Of a DNA stretch of 64,000 bases, positions 54,119 to 62,027 are shown piece after piece (the stretch's first letter is position 1; each line of letters opens with the position of its first letter). The position numbers and the translations under genes are program-made. The DNA comes from Dyadobacter sediminis. GTDB lineage: Bacteria; Bacteroidota; Bacteroidia; Cytophagales; Spirosomataceae. The stretch covers positions 1,161,947 to 1,225,946 of the forward strand of contig NZ_VCEI01000025.1 in the NCBI RefSeq assembly GCF_005860765.1. The letters are read 5' to 3'. The notes under the pieces were generated by a model, which worked only from the letters and a program-made list of their open reading frames with translations, had not been told where the DNA came from and ran no database searches.

Positions 54119-54472
54119 ATGAATACAATGACCGAAACCGAAAGCAAAGTAATCTGGCATATGGCCTGCCATGTTGAGGATATTCCCGAAGACGGCGGAG
54201 GATGTGCGTTTATTGAAGGAAAACAGATTGCCATTTTCAATTTCGCAAGACGCGGCGAATGGTTTGCAACGGATAACGAGTGTCCGCATAGGCAGCAGAT
54301 GGCCGTGGCAAGAGGCATGATCGGCAGTCAGGAAGATGAGCCGAAAGTAGCCTGTCCGTTTCACAAAAAGACTTTTTCATTGCGCAGCGGGCAATGCCTG
54401 AACGACGAATCCTACAAGATCAGTACATTTCCTGTGATGGTAAAAGAAAATCGGGTGTATATTGGATTGTGA
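54119..54472 (+). CDS. nirD: Nitrite reductase small subunit (Rieske-type)
   Basis: 117 residues forming a single Rieske-like domain with CPHRQQMAVARG and CPFHKKTFSL, i.e. two Cys-His pairs. Many NirD proteins have lost these ligands; here both pairs are present, so a 2Fe-2S cluster is likely. It partners NirB. The start is the ATG at 54119; an ATG three codons later is equally usable. The following kinase gene begins 12 bp after the stop. Confidence 0.92.
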   Translation: MNTMTETESKVIWHMACHVEDIPEDGGGCAFIEGKQIAIFNFARRGEWFATDNECPHRQQMAVARGMIGSQEDEPKVACPFHKKTFSLRSGQCLNDESYKISTFPVMVKENRVYIGL

Positions 54473-54483
54473 AATACAATCCT

Positions 54484-55911
54484 ATGGAACAGGTTGATAA
54501 ACGCGTAGCCGAAAGTCTAACGCGTTTTTATGTTGTAGCGCTGCTGGTAGTCGCTTTTCTCACACTGGGCGGTTTGTACCTGATCCGGAAAACGATCCTG
54601 AGCCTGAATTACGACAGCCGCATTGTGAACGTGGCGGGTCGCCAGCGCATGCTGAGCCAGCGGCTAACAAAACTGGCTGTGCTCAAAATGGAAAACATTG
54701 CGCACAGTGATTCCGCAGATTTCGATTCGTTGCTGCATGTTTGGAAAACGAGCCACGAGCAGCTCGCCAGCCGCAAACTGCCGGTTGAAAAAAACGTCAC
54801 GGTCTGGAAAAGCAGCGTACTGGACGAAATGTTTGTCAACCTTCAACCCGTTTTTGATGAAATTTACTCAGGTTTTAAAATCATCGGAAAAAAAGACGCA
54901 GCCAGCGAAGCCAAGCAAAATGCCCTGAAACTTATCCTGAAAAACGAACCTGTTTTTCTTGCCGGAATGGATAGGATCGTTTTCCAGTTTGACAAGGAGA
55001 GTTTTGCAAGACTCCAGAATCTGGAAAAAATAGAATGGATTCTGGATATCATGACCATTATTGTGCTGCTTGCGGAAGGGTTGCTGATTTTCAGGCCCGT
55101 TGTAAATACGACAAGAAGGGCGATCAGAATGGTCAGAAATTCGGAACTGGCTTTGCTGAAATCGAACAGCGAACTGGAAAAGAGCAATGCGGAACTGATC
55201 AAGGCGCAGAAGGAAATTATCCGCATAGAAGAGGAAAAGTACGAACTGCAGCTTGCAGAAGAACGAATCCGGTCGGCTTCGTTGATTGAAGGGCAGGAAG
55301 AAGAAAGAAAACGGTTTGCAAGAGAATTGCATGACGGCATCGGGCAGATGCTGACGGGACTGAAACTGCATGCGGAAAAACTCGGCCAGAACCGGTTTGC
55401 AGATGAAAAGCAGCAGCAGCGCTTTGAACAGCTTGTGAAACTCATCCAGGAAACGATCCAGACAACGCGCCGGATTTCTTATAACCTGATGCCTTCCGTA
55501 CTGGAAGATTTCGGACTGAAAGCGGCATTGAACCTTTTGTGCGAGCAAACGCGCGAATCTTCGGGAATAAAGGTAACATTTGATGGAAACGAAGAAAAGG
55601 CCGAACTGAGCCAGGCCATGACGATCGGCTTGTACCGGATTGCGCAGGAAGCAGTCAACAATGCCGTTAAGCATGCCAGCCCGGACCATATTCTGGTAAC
55701 ACTGAAACAGGAAAAATACCATGTCACGCTGGAAATTCAGGATGATGGCAAGGGTTTTTTGATTGATGACCTGAAAACCCGTCCGGCCTCATTTCTGGAC
55801 CACAACGGTATTGAAAACATCAGGACCCGTACCGAACTGATGAACGGAGAACTCAGAATCGAATCCAGGCCGAACGGCGGAACAAGGCTGGAAATAAACA
55901 TTGACATTTAA
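54484..55911 (+). CDS. NarX-like sensor histidine kinase with type-IV-pili-MCP (PilJ) sensor region
   Basis: Start at ATG 54484 (MEQVDKRVAESLTRFYVVAL), giving 475 residues. One membrane helix (about 15-38) precedes a periplasmic helical domain with NYDSRIVNVAGRQRMLSQRL, the PilJ/NarX-type P-box region that in NarX senses nitrate/nitrite. A second membrane helix (about 180-200) leads to a coiled coil and a HisKA_3 domain with RFARELHDGIGQMLTGLKLH (His283), then HATPase (LYRIAQEAVNNAVKHA; DDGKGF; GIENIRTR). There is no HAMP that I can discern. It is co-transcribed with nirBD and the NarL-like regulator, a compact substrate-sensing module. Confidence 0.92.
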   Translation: MEQVDKRVAESLTRFYVVALLVVAFLTLGGLYLIRKTILSLNYDSRIVNVAGRQRMLSQRLTKLAVLKMENIAHSDSADFDSLLHVWKTSHEQLASRKLPVEKNVTVWKSSVLDEMFVNLQPVFDEIYSGFKIIGKKDAASEAKQNALKLILKNEPVFLAGMDRIVFQFDKESFARLQNLEKIEWILDIMTIIVLLAEGLLIFRPVVNTTRRAIRMVRNSELALLKSNSELEKSNAELIKAQKEIIRIEEEKYELQLAEERIRSASLIEGQEEERKRFARELHDGIGQMLTGLKLHAEKLGQNRFADEKQQQRFEQLVKLIQETIQTTRRISYNLMPSVLEDFGLKAALNLLCEQTRESSGIKVTFDGNEEKAELSQAMTIGLYRIAQEAVNNAVKHASPDHILVTLKQEKYHVTLEIQDDGKGFLIDDLKTRPASFLDHNGIENIRTRTELMNGELRIESRPNGGTRLEINIDI

Positions 55912-55922
55912 AAGGAATCAGG

Positions 55923-56585
55923 ATGCCGATCAGGATATTAGTTGTGGATGATCATTCCGTTGTGCGCCAAGGCGTTATTTCATTGCTGGAAGATGAAGAG
56001 GATATTGTTATTGCCGGCGAAGCAGCTGACGGCGACGAAGTGGCGGCCGCGATAGAAACCTGCAATCCGGATCTGATCCTGCTGGATCTGACCATGCCGC
56101 GCATGTCCGGCCTGGACGTAATCCGGCTGGTAACAGCCGATTATCCGCGGGTGCGTATACTGGTGTTCAGCATGCACCATAATCCGGATTACATACTGGC
56201 TTCCGTTCAGAATGGTGCCGCCGGATATTTGCTGAAAGATACAAGCCGCGATGAGATCCTGAAAGCGGTGCGCAGCATCGCGCAGGGCGAATTGTACTAT
56301 CCGCCGGCCGCATCCTCCATCATTATCAAAAATTTGCTGAAACAGATTTTTCGCCTGCCACAGCCGGAACCTGAAACCGGCGAAGCGGCGGAGTCTTCTG
56401 TCTGGAACATGATTACGCCCCGCGAGCAACAGGTTCTGAAATGTCTTACCGCGGGAATGAGCAGCAAGGAAATCGCGGAACATCTTCAGATCAGTTCCAA
56501 TACCGTAGCCAACCAAAGGGCGAGCATCATGAAAAAAGCAAATGTGAAAAATACGGCTGAACTGATTTCCATGGCATTGAAATAA
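55923..56585 (+). CDS. NarL/LuxR-family response regulator
   Basis: 220 residues: receiver (RILVVDDHSVVRQGVISLLE; phosphoacceptor Asp55 in LILLDLTMPRMSG; Lys in GYLLKDTSRDEIL) and LuxR-type HTH (ITPREQQVLKCLTAGMSSKE, IAEHLQISSNTVANQRASIM). It starts 11 bp after the kinase gene, so they form a cognate pair. By position and by the NarX-like sensor it should control the nitrate/nitrite genes on both sides; the palindrome at 51253-51266 is a candidate site. Binding is not shown by the sequence. Confidence 0.93.
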   Translation: MPIRILVVDDHSVVRQGVISLLEDEEDIVIAGEAADGDEVAAAIETCNPDLILLDLTMPRMSGLDVIRLVTADYPRVRILVFSMHHNPDYILASVQNGAAGYLLKDTSRDEILKAVRSIAQGELYYPPAASSIIIKNLLKQIFRLPQPEPETGEAAESSVWNMITPREQQVLKCLTAGMSSKEIAEHLQISSNTVANQRASIMKKANVKNTAELISMALK

Positions 56586-56839
56586 GCTGCTCTCCGGCAT
56601 ATTGCCGTTCCTGTCTTTCATCTTATCCGCATTATCACCGTCCCGAGCCTGAAACAGGATGAAAATAGTTTTTGCCATCCTTTCCATTAACAAAGCTTTG
56701 TAAGGCTGGATAGATGCACATCTTGTAAAATAAATTTTCTATTTACGTGAATATAAGTGAAGTAATACGATAGTTATTTTAAAATAAACTTGTAAATTAC
56801 TTCGTGTTAGACTGTAAGGAAAAATAATATTTTCATAAG

Positions 56840-59800
56840 ATGCTCCGAAAGCAGAACTGTTATTCTGTACTCTTTACTGCCCTGTTGCAGATCATTTCTC
56901 TTTTTGCCTATCCACAGACCAAACAGATCCATTTCAGGCAGATTTCAACGGAAAACGGACTGTCTGACAACTACACCAAATGCGTTTTTCAGGACAGGAA
57001 AGGCTTTATCTGGGTTGGTACCCGCAGCGGGCTCAACAGGTATGACGGCAACGAGTTTAAGATCTTCAGAAACAATGAAAAAGATCCAGCAAGCATCAGT
57101 CATGATCTGGTTACCAGTCTGGCAGAAGACAAAAACGGGAACATATGGATTGCGACAGGCGGCGGCGGGCTGAACTTGTTTGATCGGAATAAAAATGTTT
57201 TTTACGCCTATAAACAGGCAGCCAGGGATGTAAACAGCATTTCCGATAATTACATCGTCAGTATGGCCGTTGATCAGGACGGGCTGTTATGGCTGGCGAC
57301 GCCCGGCGGGCTGGATGTATTTGATCCGGTACGCCGCATGGCAATCAAACATTTCAGGCATGATGCTTCTGATAAGAACAGCATCAGCAGCAACAGTATC
57401 ATGACCGTTTACTGTGACAGGCAAAATAACATCTGGGTTGGAACAACTTACGGTTTGAATCTGCTGGACCGGAAAAACAATCAGTTCGAAAAATTCGTGC
57501 ACAGCAGCAGCAGACAGGCTTCCATTTCCGGGAATGATATCCGGTGCATTTTTCAGGATAGTCATAACAGGATCTGGATCGGAACCTACGGCGAAGGATT
57601 GAACCTTTATCAGCCTGCCGACGGAACTTTCCGGAACTTCACAAACGGTCATTCCGGAGCCGTTTCCATTTCCCGTCTTCATGTAACCAGTCTTAATGAA
57701 GTAAAGGGAAACCTTTTCATCGGTACCGAAAACAGCGGTTTTCATGTTCTGGATACAAAGCGCTGGGATTTTACTTCCTTTGTCCATGACGATATTGACA
57801 AAAGCAGCATTGCGGGCAATTCCGTAGATTTCATTTACAAGGACCGGCAGAGCAATGTCTGGTTCGGCTTGTACAGTACCGGCCTCAGCGTATACAACAG
57901 CCGCAACAATTTCGAACATTACCAGCACAACGCATCTCCCGGAAGCCTTTCCCACAATTTTGTGCATAGCTTCGCAGCGGATATTTACAATAATATCTGG
58001 ATCGGGACGGATGGGGGCGGATTGAACCTTTTTGACCGGAAAACAGGAAAATTCACCGCATTCAGGTACCAGAAAAACAGACAGGGCATCAGCGGCGATT
58101 ACATCATGGCTCTGGCAAATGACAGCGAACACAGGCTGTGGATCGGAACCTGGGGCAACGGCGTAAGCATGCTGGATCCGGCTACAAGAAAATTTACTTC
58201 GATGAGACACGTTCCCGGGAGAGCAAACAGTCTGAAAAGCGACATCATCTATGCGATCATCCAGACGCCTGACAGGAAAATATGGCTCAGCACTTATGAA
58301 GAGGGAATGGACGTGTATGATCCTGCAACCGGCCGTTTCAAACATTATGAGCATATTCCCGGAAACCCGAAGAGCCTCTGCAACAACACGGTCAACTGTT
58401 TTCTTGTCGATCGTAACGGCCAGCTGTGGATGGGCACCGAGGATGGCAGCCTGACTGTGTTTGACCGGTCTTCTGACACGTTTGTGACCAAGCGGATTTC
58501 GGACAATGAACAGCTGAAAGACAATCCCGTTTTCAGCATGACTGAAGATATGAAAGGAATATTCTGGATTTGCACGCAAAAAGGCCTGGTTCGTTTTGAT
58601 CCGAAAACAGCTGCTTACAGAAAGTACACGACAGAAGACGGATTGATCAGCAATGTCACGCAGGCTGTTGTGCAGGATAATTCCGGCATGCTGTGGATCA
58701 GTACGCTCGGCGGTATTTCAAAGTTCGACCCGCAGCTTCAGACATTCCGGAACTTTTCGGCTGAACACGGTCTGCAGGCGAATGAATTCAAACAAAAATC
58801 AGGTTTCAAGGATAATGAAGGCAATATTTACTTCGGCGGAGTAAATGGTTTCAACAAATTCGATCCCCGGCAGTTAACGCTGCTTGAAGATCATTATCCG
58901 ATTGTTTTAACCGGTTTCAGGATTTTCAATAAAAAGGTAAACGCAGACAGCCGTGAGAAATCGCCTTTGAAACAGGAAATTTCAGAAGCAGATTCAATCC
59001 GGCTGACGTATGATCAGTCTTTTATTTCATTTCAGTATGCTGCGCTGGATTACACTTCGTCCGAAAAAAACTACGCCTATTTTCTGGAAGGATTTGACAA
59101 GGACTGGAACTTCGTAGGGCATAATAACGACGCGGTGTACACAAACCTGCCGCCGGGCAGTTATGTATTCCGGGTAAAAGCACAGAATATGTCAGGCAAC
59201 TGGACTGCTGCAAGCAATCATCTTGTCATCATCATTTCACCCCCGTTCTGGTCCACATGGTGGTTCCGTATGGCAGCAATCATGCTGGCAGCTGCTTTGG
59301 CTTATGCATTGTACAGGTTCAGGGTCAATTCCATCATCAGACAAAAGGCCGAACTGGAAGAACTTGTCAGGCAGCGGACGAGAGTAGTCCGGCAACAGGC
59401 AGAAGAATTACATACGCAGTCGGACCATCTGCAGATGCTGAACAATGAACTTCTGGCACAATCGGAAGAATTACAGGCTCAGACGGAAGAGATTATGGTT
59501 CAGCGCGAACAGGAGCAGGCTGCCAGAGAAGAAGCGGAACGCGCCAATCAGGCAAAGAGCATTTTTCTGGCAACCATGAGCCATGAAATAAGAACCCCGA
59601 TGAACGGCGTCATCGGTATGACGGCCTTACTGTCGGAAACCGAACTGACACAGGAACAGAAAGAATACACAAAAACCATTGCGGCCTGCGGCGAAACGCT
59701 TGTGAATGTAATCAACGATATTCTCGATTTTTCCAAGATCGAATCGGGTAAAATCGATCTGGAAGAGCATGAGTTTGAACTGCGGCTGGCGGTGGAGGAA

Positions 59801-61105
59801 ATGATGGATCTTTTCGCGCTTCAGGCTTCCAGAAAAAACATTGATCTCGTTTATCAGATTGATGCCGATCTGCCGGATTTTCTGATTGGTGACAGTTCCA
59901 GGTTGAAGCAGATCCTGACAAACCTGATTAACAATGCACTTAAATTTACCGCAAAAGGTGAGGTGTTCGTCCATGTTTTCAAGTCGGCAGAACCTGAAAA
60001 CGGAGTAATTGGAGTAGGTTTTAAAGTGAAAGATACGGGCATTGGTATCCGGGAAGACAAGATTTCCAACCTGTTCAAAGCCTTCTCGCAGCTTGATTCT
60101 TCCATAAACCGCAATTATGGCGGGACCGGGCTCGGGCTGGTTATTTGTGAACGCCTGATCAAACTGATGAACGGGAACATCCGGGTGGAAAGTTCGCCCG
60201 GAAACGGCAGTACATTCCATTTTGACATCAGGGCTAAAGTGTCCGGAAAAACGTCCGAAAAGTGCATGGAAGTCCCGGATGAGCAAGTAGTCAAAGGAAA
60301 GAGGATCCTGATTGTTGACGATAACCATACCAACTTGCTGATCCTGAAAAACTATCTGGAACAATGGAACTTCATCCCGGTCCTGGCTTCATCCGTGCAG
60401 CAGGCACTTGCCATTCTGGCAGATGACGAGCAGATTGAACTGGTCATTACCGACATGGAAATGCCCGGTGAAGACGGGGTGGTACTGGCGCAGGCTGTCA
60501 AGGACGGAAAGAACCCGCTGCCTGTTTTTCTGCTGAGTTCCGCCGGAGACGATTCCCGCATCCGGTTTTCTGATTTGTTTGCGGGAATTTTGACAAAGCC
60601 CGTAAAAAAAGCCAGCTTGTTCAAAGGCATTTATGCTATTCTGGCAAGCCGGAAAATTACGGCGCCGGTGCCTGTTCTGGATCTGAAAGTCCTGAATGAA
60701 GCATTTGCTTCCGAGTATCCGCTGAAAATCCTGGTTGCAGAAGATAATGCCATGAACCAGAAACTGATCAGGAATATTCTGAAACGGATGGGTTACGAAA
60801 TCGTGATTGCAGAAAACGGCATTGCCGTTCTGGAAGAACTCCTGGTCGGTTCTTACGATGTGATATTGATGGACGTTCAAATGCCCGAAATGGATGGTCT
60901 GGAAGCCACCACAGTAATCCGGAAAAAGTACGGGCAGGCACCTTACATCATTGCTTTGACGGCCAACGCCATGCAGGAAGACAGAAACCATTGTATAAGC
61001 ATCGGCATGGACGATTACATTTCCAAACCCATACGGCTGGAAGTAATCAAAACAGCACTGGCAAAGGCTTTCCGGAACATTCAGCATTATACAGACAGCA
61101 ATTAA
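56840..61105 (+). CDS. Propeller-type hybrid sensor kinase with two receiver domains, no DNA-binding domain
   Basis: 1421 residues. Signal peptide to about residue 26 (LFAYPQ); two propellers of regulator repeats ([45 protein letters not shown]; about 30-690); Y_Y_Y domain (about 715-790); membrane helix about 805-825 ([17 protein letters not shown]); a long Gln/Glu coiled coil (about 840-900); HisKA with [15 protein letters not shown] (His915); HATPase ([23 protein letters not shown]); receiver 1 with Asp1205 ([11 protein letters not shown]); receiver 2 with Asp1345 ([11 protein letters not shown]). Unlike the HTCS at 14916 it lacks AraC output, so it must act through a partner or phosphorelay protein not found here. 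Its input could be extracellular polymer fragments. Confidence 0.93.
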   Translation: MLRKQNCYSVLFTALLQIISLFAYPQTKQIHFRQISTENGLSDNYTKCVFQDRKGFIWVGTRSGLNRYDGNEFKIFRNNEKDPASISHDLVTSLAEDKNGNIWIATGGGGLNLFDRNKNVFYAYKQAARDVNSISDNYIVSMAVDQDGLLWLATPGGLDVFDPVRRMAIKHFRHDASDKNSISSNSIMTVYCDRQNNIWVGTTYGLNLLDRKNNQFEKFVHSSSRQASISGNDIRCIFQDSHNRIWIGTYGEGLNLYQPADGTFRNFTNGHSGAVSISRLHVTSLNEVKGNLFIGTENSGFHVLDTKRWDFTSFVHDDIDKSSIAGNSVDFIYKDRQSNVWFGLYSTGLSVYNSRNNFEHYQHNASPGSLSHNFVHSFAADIYNNIWIGTDGGGLNLFDRKTGKFTAFRYQKNRQGISGDYIMALANDSEHRLWIGTWGNGVSMLDPATRKFTSMRHVPGRANSLKSDIIYAIIQTPDRKIWLSTYEEGMDVYDPATGRFKHYEHIPGNPKSLCNNTVNCFLVDRNGQLWMGTEDGSLTVFDRSSDTFVTKRISDNEQLKDNPVFSMTEDMKGIFWICTQKGLVRFDPKTAAYRKYTTEDGLISNVTQAVVQDNSGMLWISTLGGISKFDPQLQTFRNFSAEHGLQANEFKQKSGFKDNEGNIYFGGVNGFNKFDPRQLTLLEDHYPIVLTGFRIFNKKVNADSREKSPLKQEISEADSIRLTYDQSFISFQYAALDYTSSEKNYAYFLEGFDKDWNFVGHNNDAVYTNLPPGSYVFRVKAQNMSGNWTAASNHLVIIISPPFWSTWWFRMAAIMLAAALAYALYRFRVNSIIRQKAELEELVRQRTRVVRQQAEELHTQSDHLQMLNNELLAQSEELQAQTEEIMVQREQEQAAREEAERANQAKSIFLATMSHEIRTPMNGVIGMTALLSETELTQEQKEYTKTIAACGETLVNVINDILDFSKIESGKIDLEEHEFELRLAVEEMMDLFALQASRKNIDLVYQIDADLPDFLIGDSSRLKQILTNLINNALKFTAKGEVFVHVFKSAEPENGVIGVGFKVKDTGIGIREDKISNLFKAFSQLDSSINRNYGGTGLGLVICERLIKLMNGNIRVESSPGNGSTFHFDIRAKVSGKTSEKCMEVPDEQVVKGKRILIVDDNHTNLLILKNYLEQWNFIPVLASSVQQALAILADDEQIELVITDMEMPGEDGVVLAQAVKDGKNPLPVFLLSSAGDDSRIRFSDLFAGILTKPVKKASLFKGIYAILASRKITAPVPVLDLKVLNEAFASEYPLKILVAEDNAMNQKLIRNILKRMGYEIVIAENGIAVLEELLVGSYDVILMDVQMPEMDGLEATTVIRKKYGQAPYIIALTANAMQEDRNHCISIGMDDYISKPIRLEVIKTALAKAFRNIQHYTDSN

Positions 61106-61149
61106 GGTGACTGGATTGAAACAGACCCTTTCATGACCGTATTTACTTT

Positions 61150-61905
61150 ATGATCAATTTGCGCGCCAACATAAACAAACCGGATCAGCAGGCTTTTTTA
61201 CTTACAGTATCTCCCCGGAAGTTTTTCAGGATACTTGTATTGATTTCGGCGGGGTTTACGATTGTCAGCTATTCATGGCGTATGCTGTGCATTTACGGTT
61301 TGGTAAATTCATCCAAACTGGCCCGCATCATGACAAAGTTTGATGTGAATCTGGAAAATAACTTTCCCAGTTTTTATGCTGCGCTTATTCTGCTTTTATC
61401 CTCGTTTCTGTTGGCCTGTATTGCATGGGCTTCCAGTCTTCAAAAAGAAAAATATGTCCTGCACTGGAAATGCCTTTCTGCCATTTTCCTTTTTCTTGCA
61501 ACGGACGAAATGCTTGCATTGCATGACTCCCTTACTGACTACATGCGCCGGGTTTTCCATGCCGGCGGCTTTCTTTATTATGCCTGGGTAATCCCTTATG
61601 CTTTTTTCGTGGTTTTTATAGGCTTGATGTACATACGGTTTCTGGCGCATCTCCCTGTCAGAATCCGCCATCTTTTTCTGCTTTCCGGTGCACTGTACGT
61701 TGGCGGTGCGCTGGGCCTTGAAATGGTTGTAGGCTTTCTGATAACCTCGCATATCTCAATGGATTCGCTCGTATTTCTGGCCGCGCTGGAAGAGCATACT
61801 GAAGAACTGCTCGAAATGCTGGGTATTGCCCTGTTTATTTACACGTTGCTGTTATATATCAGAATGAAGTTCGGGAATCTGGGAGTACAGTTGTCGGATG
61901 ACTGA
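61150..61905 (+). CDS. Multi-pass membrane protein of unknown function
   Basis: 251 residues with six to seven hydrophobic helices (ILVLISAGFTIVSYSWRMLC; FYAALILLLSSFLLACIAWA; CLSAIFLFLATDEMLALHDS; YAWVIPYAFFVVFIGLMYI; LFLLSGALYVGGALGLEMVV; MLGIALFIYTLLLYI). Polar residues sit inside or next to the helices in a regular way: DEMLALHD, GLEMV and EEHTEELLEM, a set that could bind a metal. I do not recognise the family. It starts 44 bp after the hybrid kinase stop codon, so it may be co-transcribed with it. Confidence 0.8.
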   Translation: MINLRANINKPDQQAFLLTVSPRKFFRILVLISAGFTIVSYSWRMLCIYGLVNSSKLARIMTKFDVNLENNFPSFYAALILLLSSFLLACIAWASSLQKEKYVLHWKCLSAIFLFLATDEMLALHDSLTDYMRRVFHAGGFLYYAWVIPYAFFVVFIGLMYIRFLAHLPVRIRHLFLLSGALYVGGALGLEMVVGFLITSHISMDSLVFLAALEEHTEELLEMLGIALFIYTLLLYIRMKFGNLGVQLSDD

Positions 61906-61970
61906 AACGGCCCTGCGATACCGTCCGGCACTTTAGATTCGATCTTGATCCGGTTTTGGAATAAAACAAA

Positions 61971-62002
61971 GAAGCCTTCCAAGCAAATGCTCGGAAGGCT
62001 TT
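61971..62002 (-). terminator. Terminator of the leftward malectin/Ig repeat gene
   Basis: GAAGCCTTCC and GGAAGGCTT form a stem with an inner AGC/GCT pair and AAAT loop. On the minus strand it is followed by TTTGTTTTATT. It lies 25 bp past the stop of the leftward gene and may also insulate the rightward membrane-protein gene. Confidence 0.75.
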
Positions 62003-62027
62003 CCTGTAATACCGATATCCAAAAAAA

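Noticed and set aside
41596..54119. Possibility that the nitrate cluster is a recently acquired island
   Set aside because: No integrase, tRNA, flanking direct repeats or marked base-composition change were seen, and its gaps share repeat words with the sus region.
56690..56701. 12-bp palindrome ACAAAGCTTTGT upstream of the second hybrid kinase
   Set aside because: A dyad of this length in AT-rich DNA is expected by chance and it lies about 140 bp before the gene with no promoter element next to it.
57287..58579. 430-codon open frame on the minus strand inside the second hybrid kinase
   Set aside because: It lies wholly antisense to a clearly recognised propeller domain; its translation shows no domain or signal peptide and arises from the codon pattern of the repeats.
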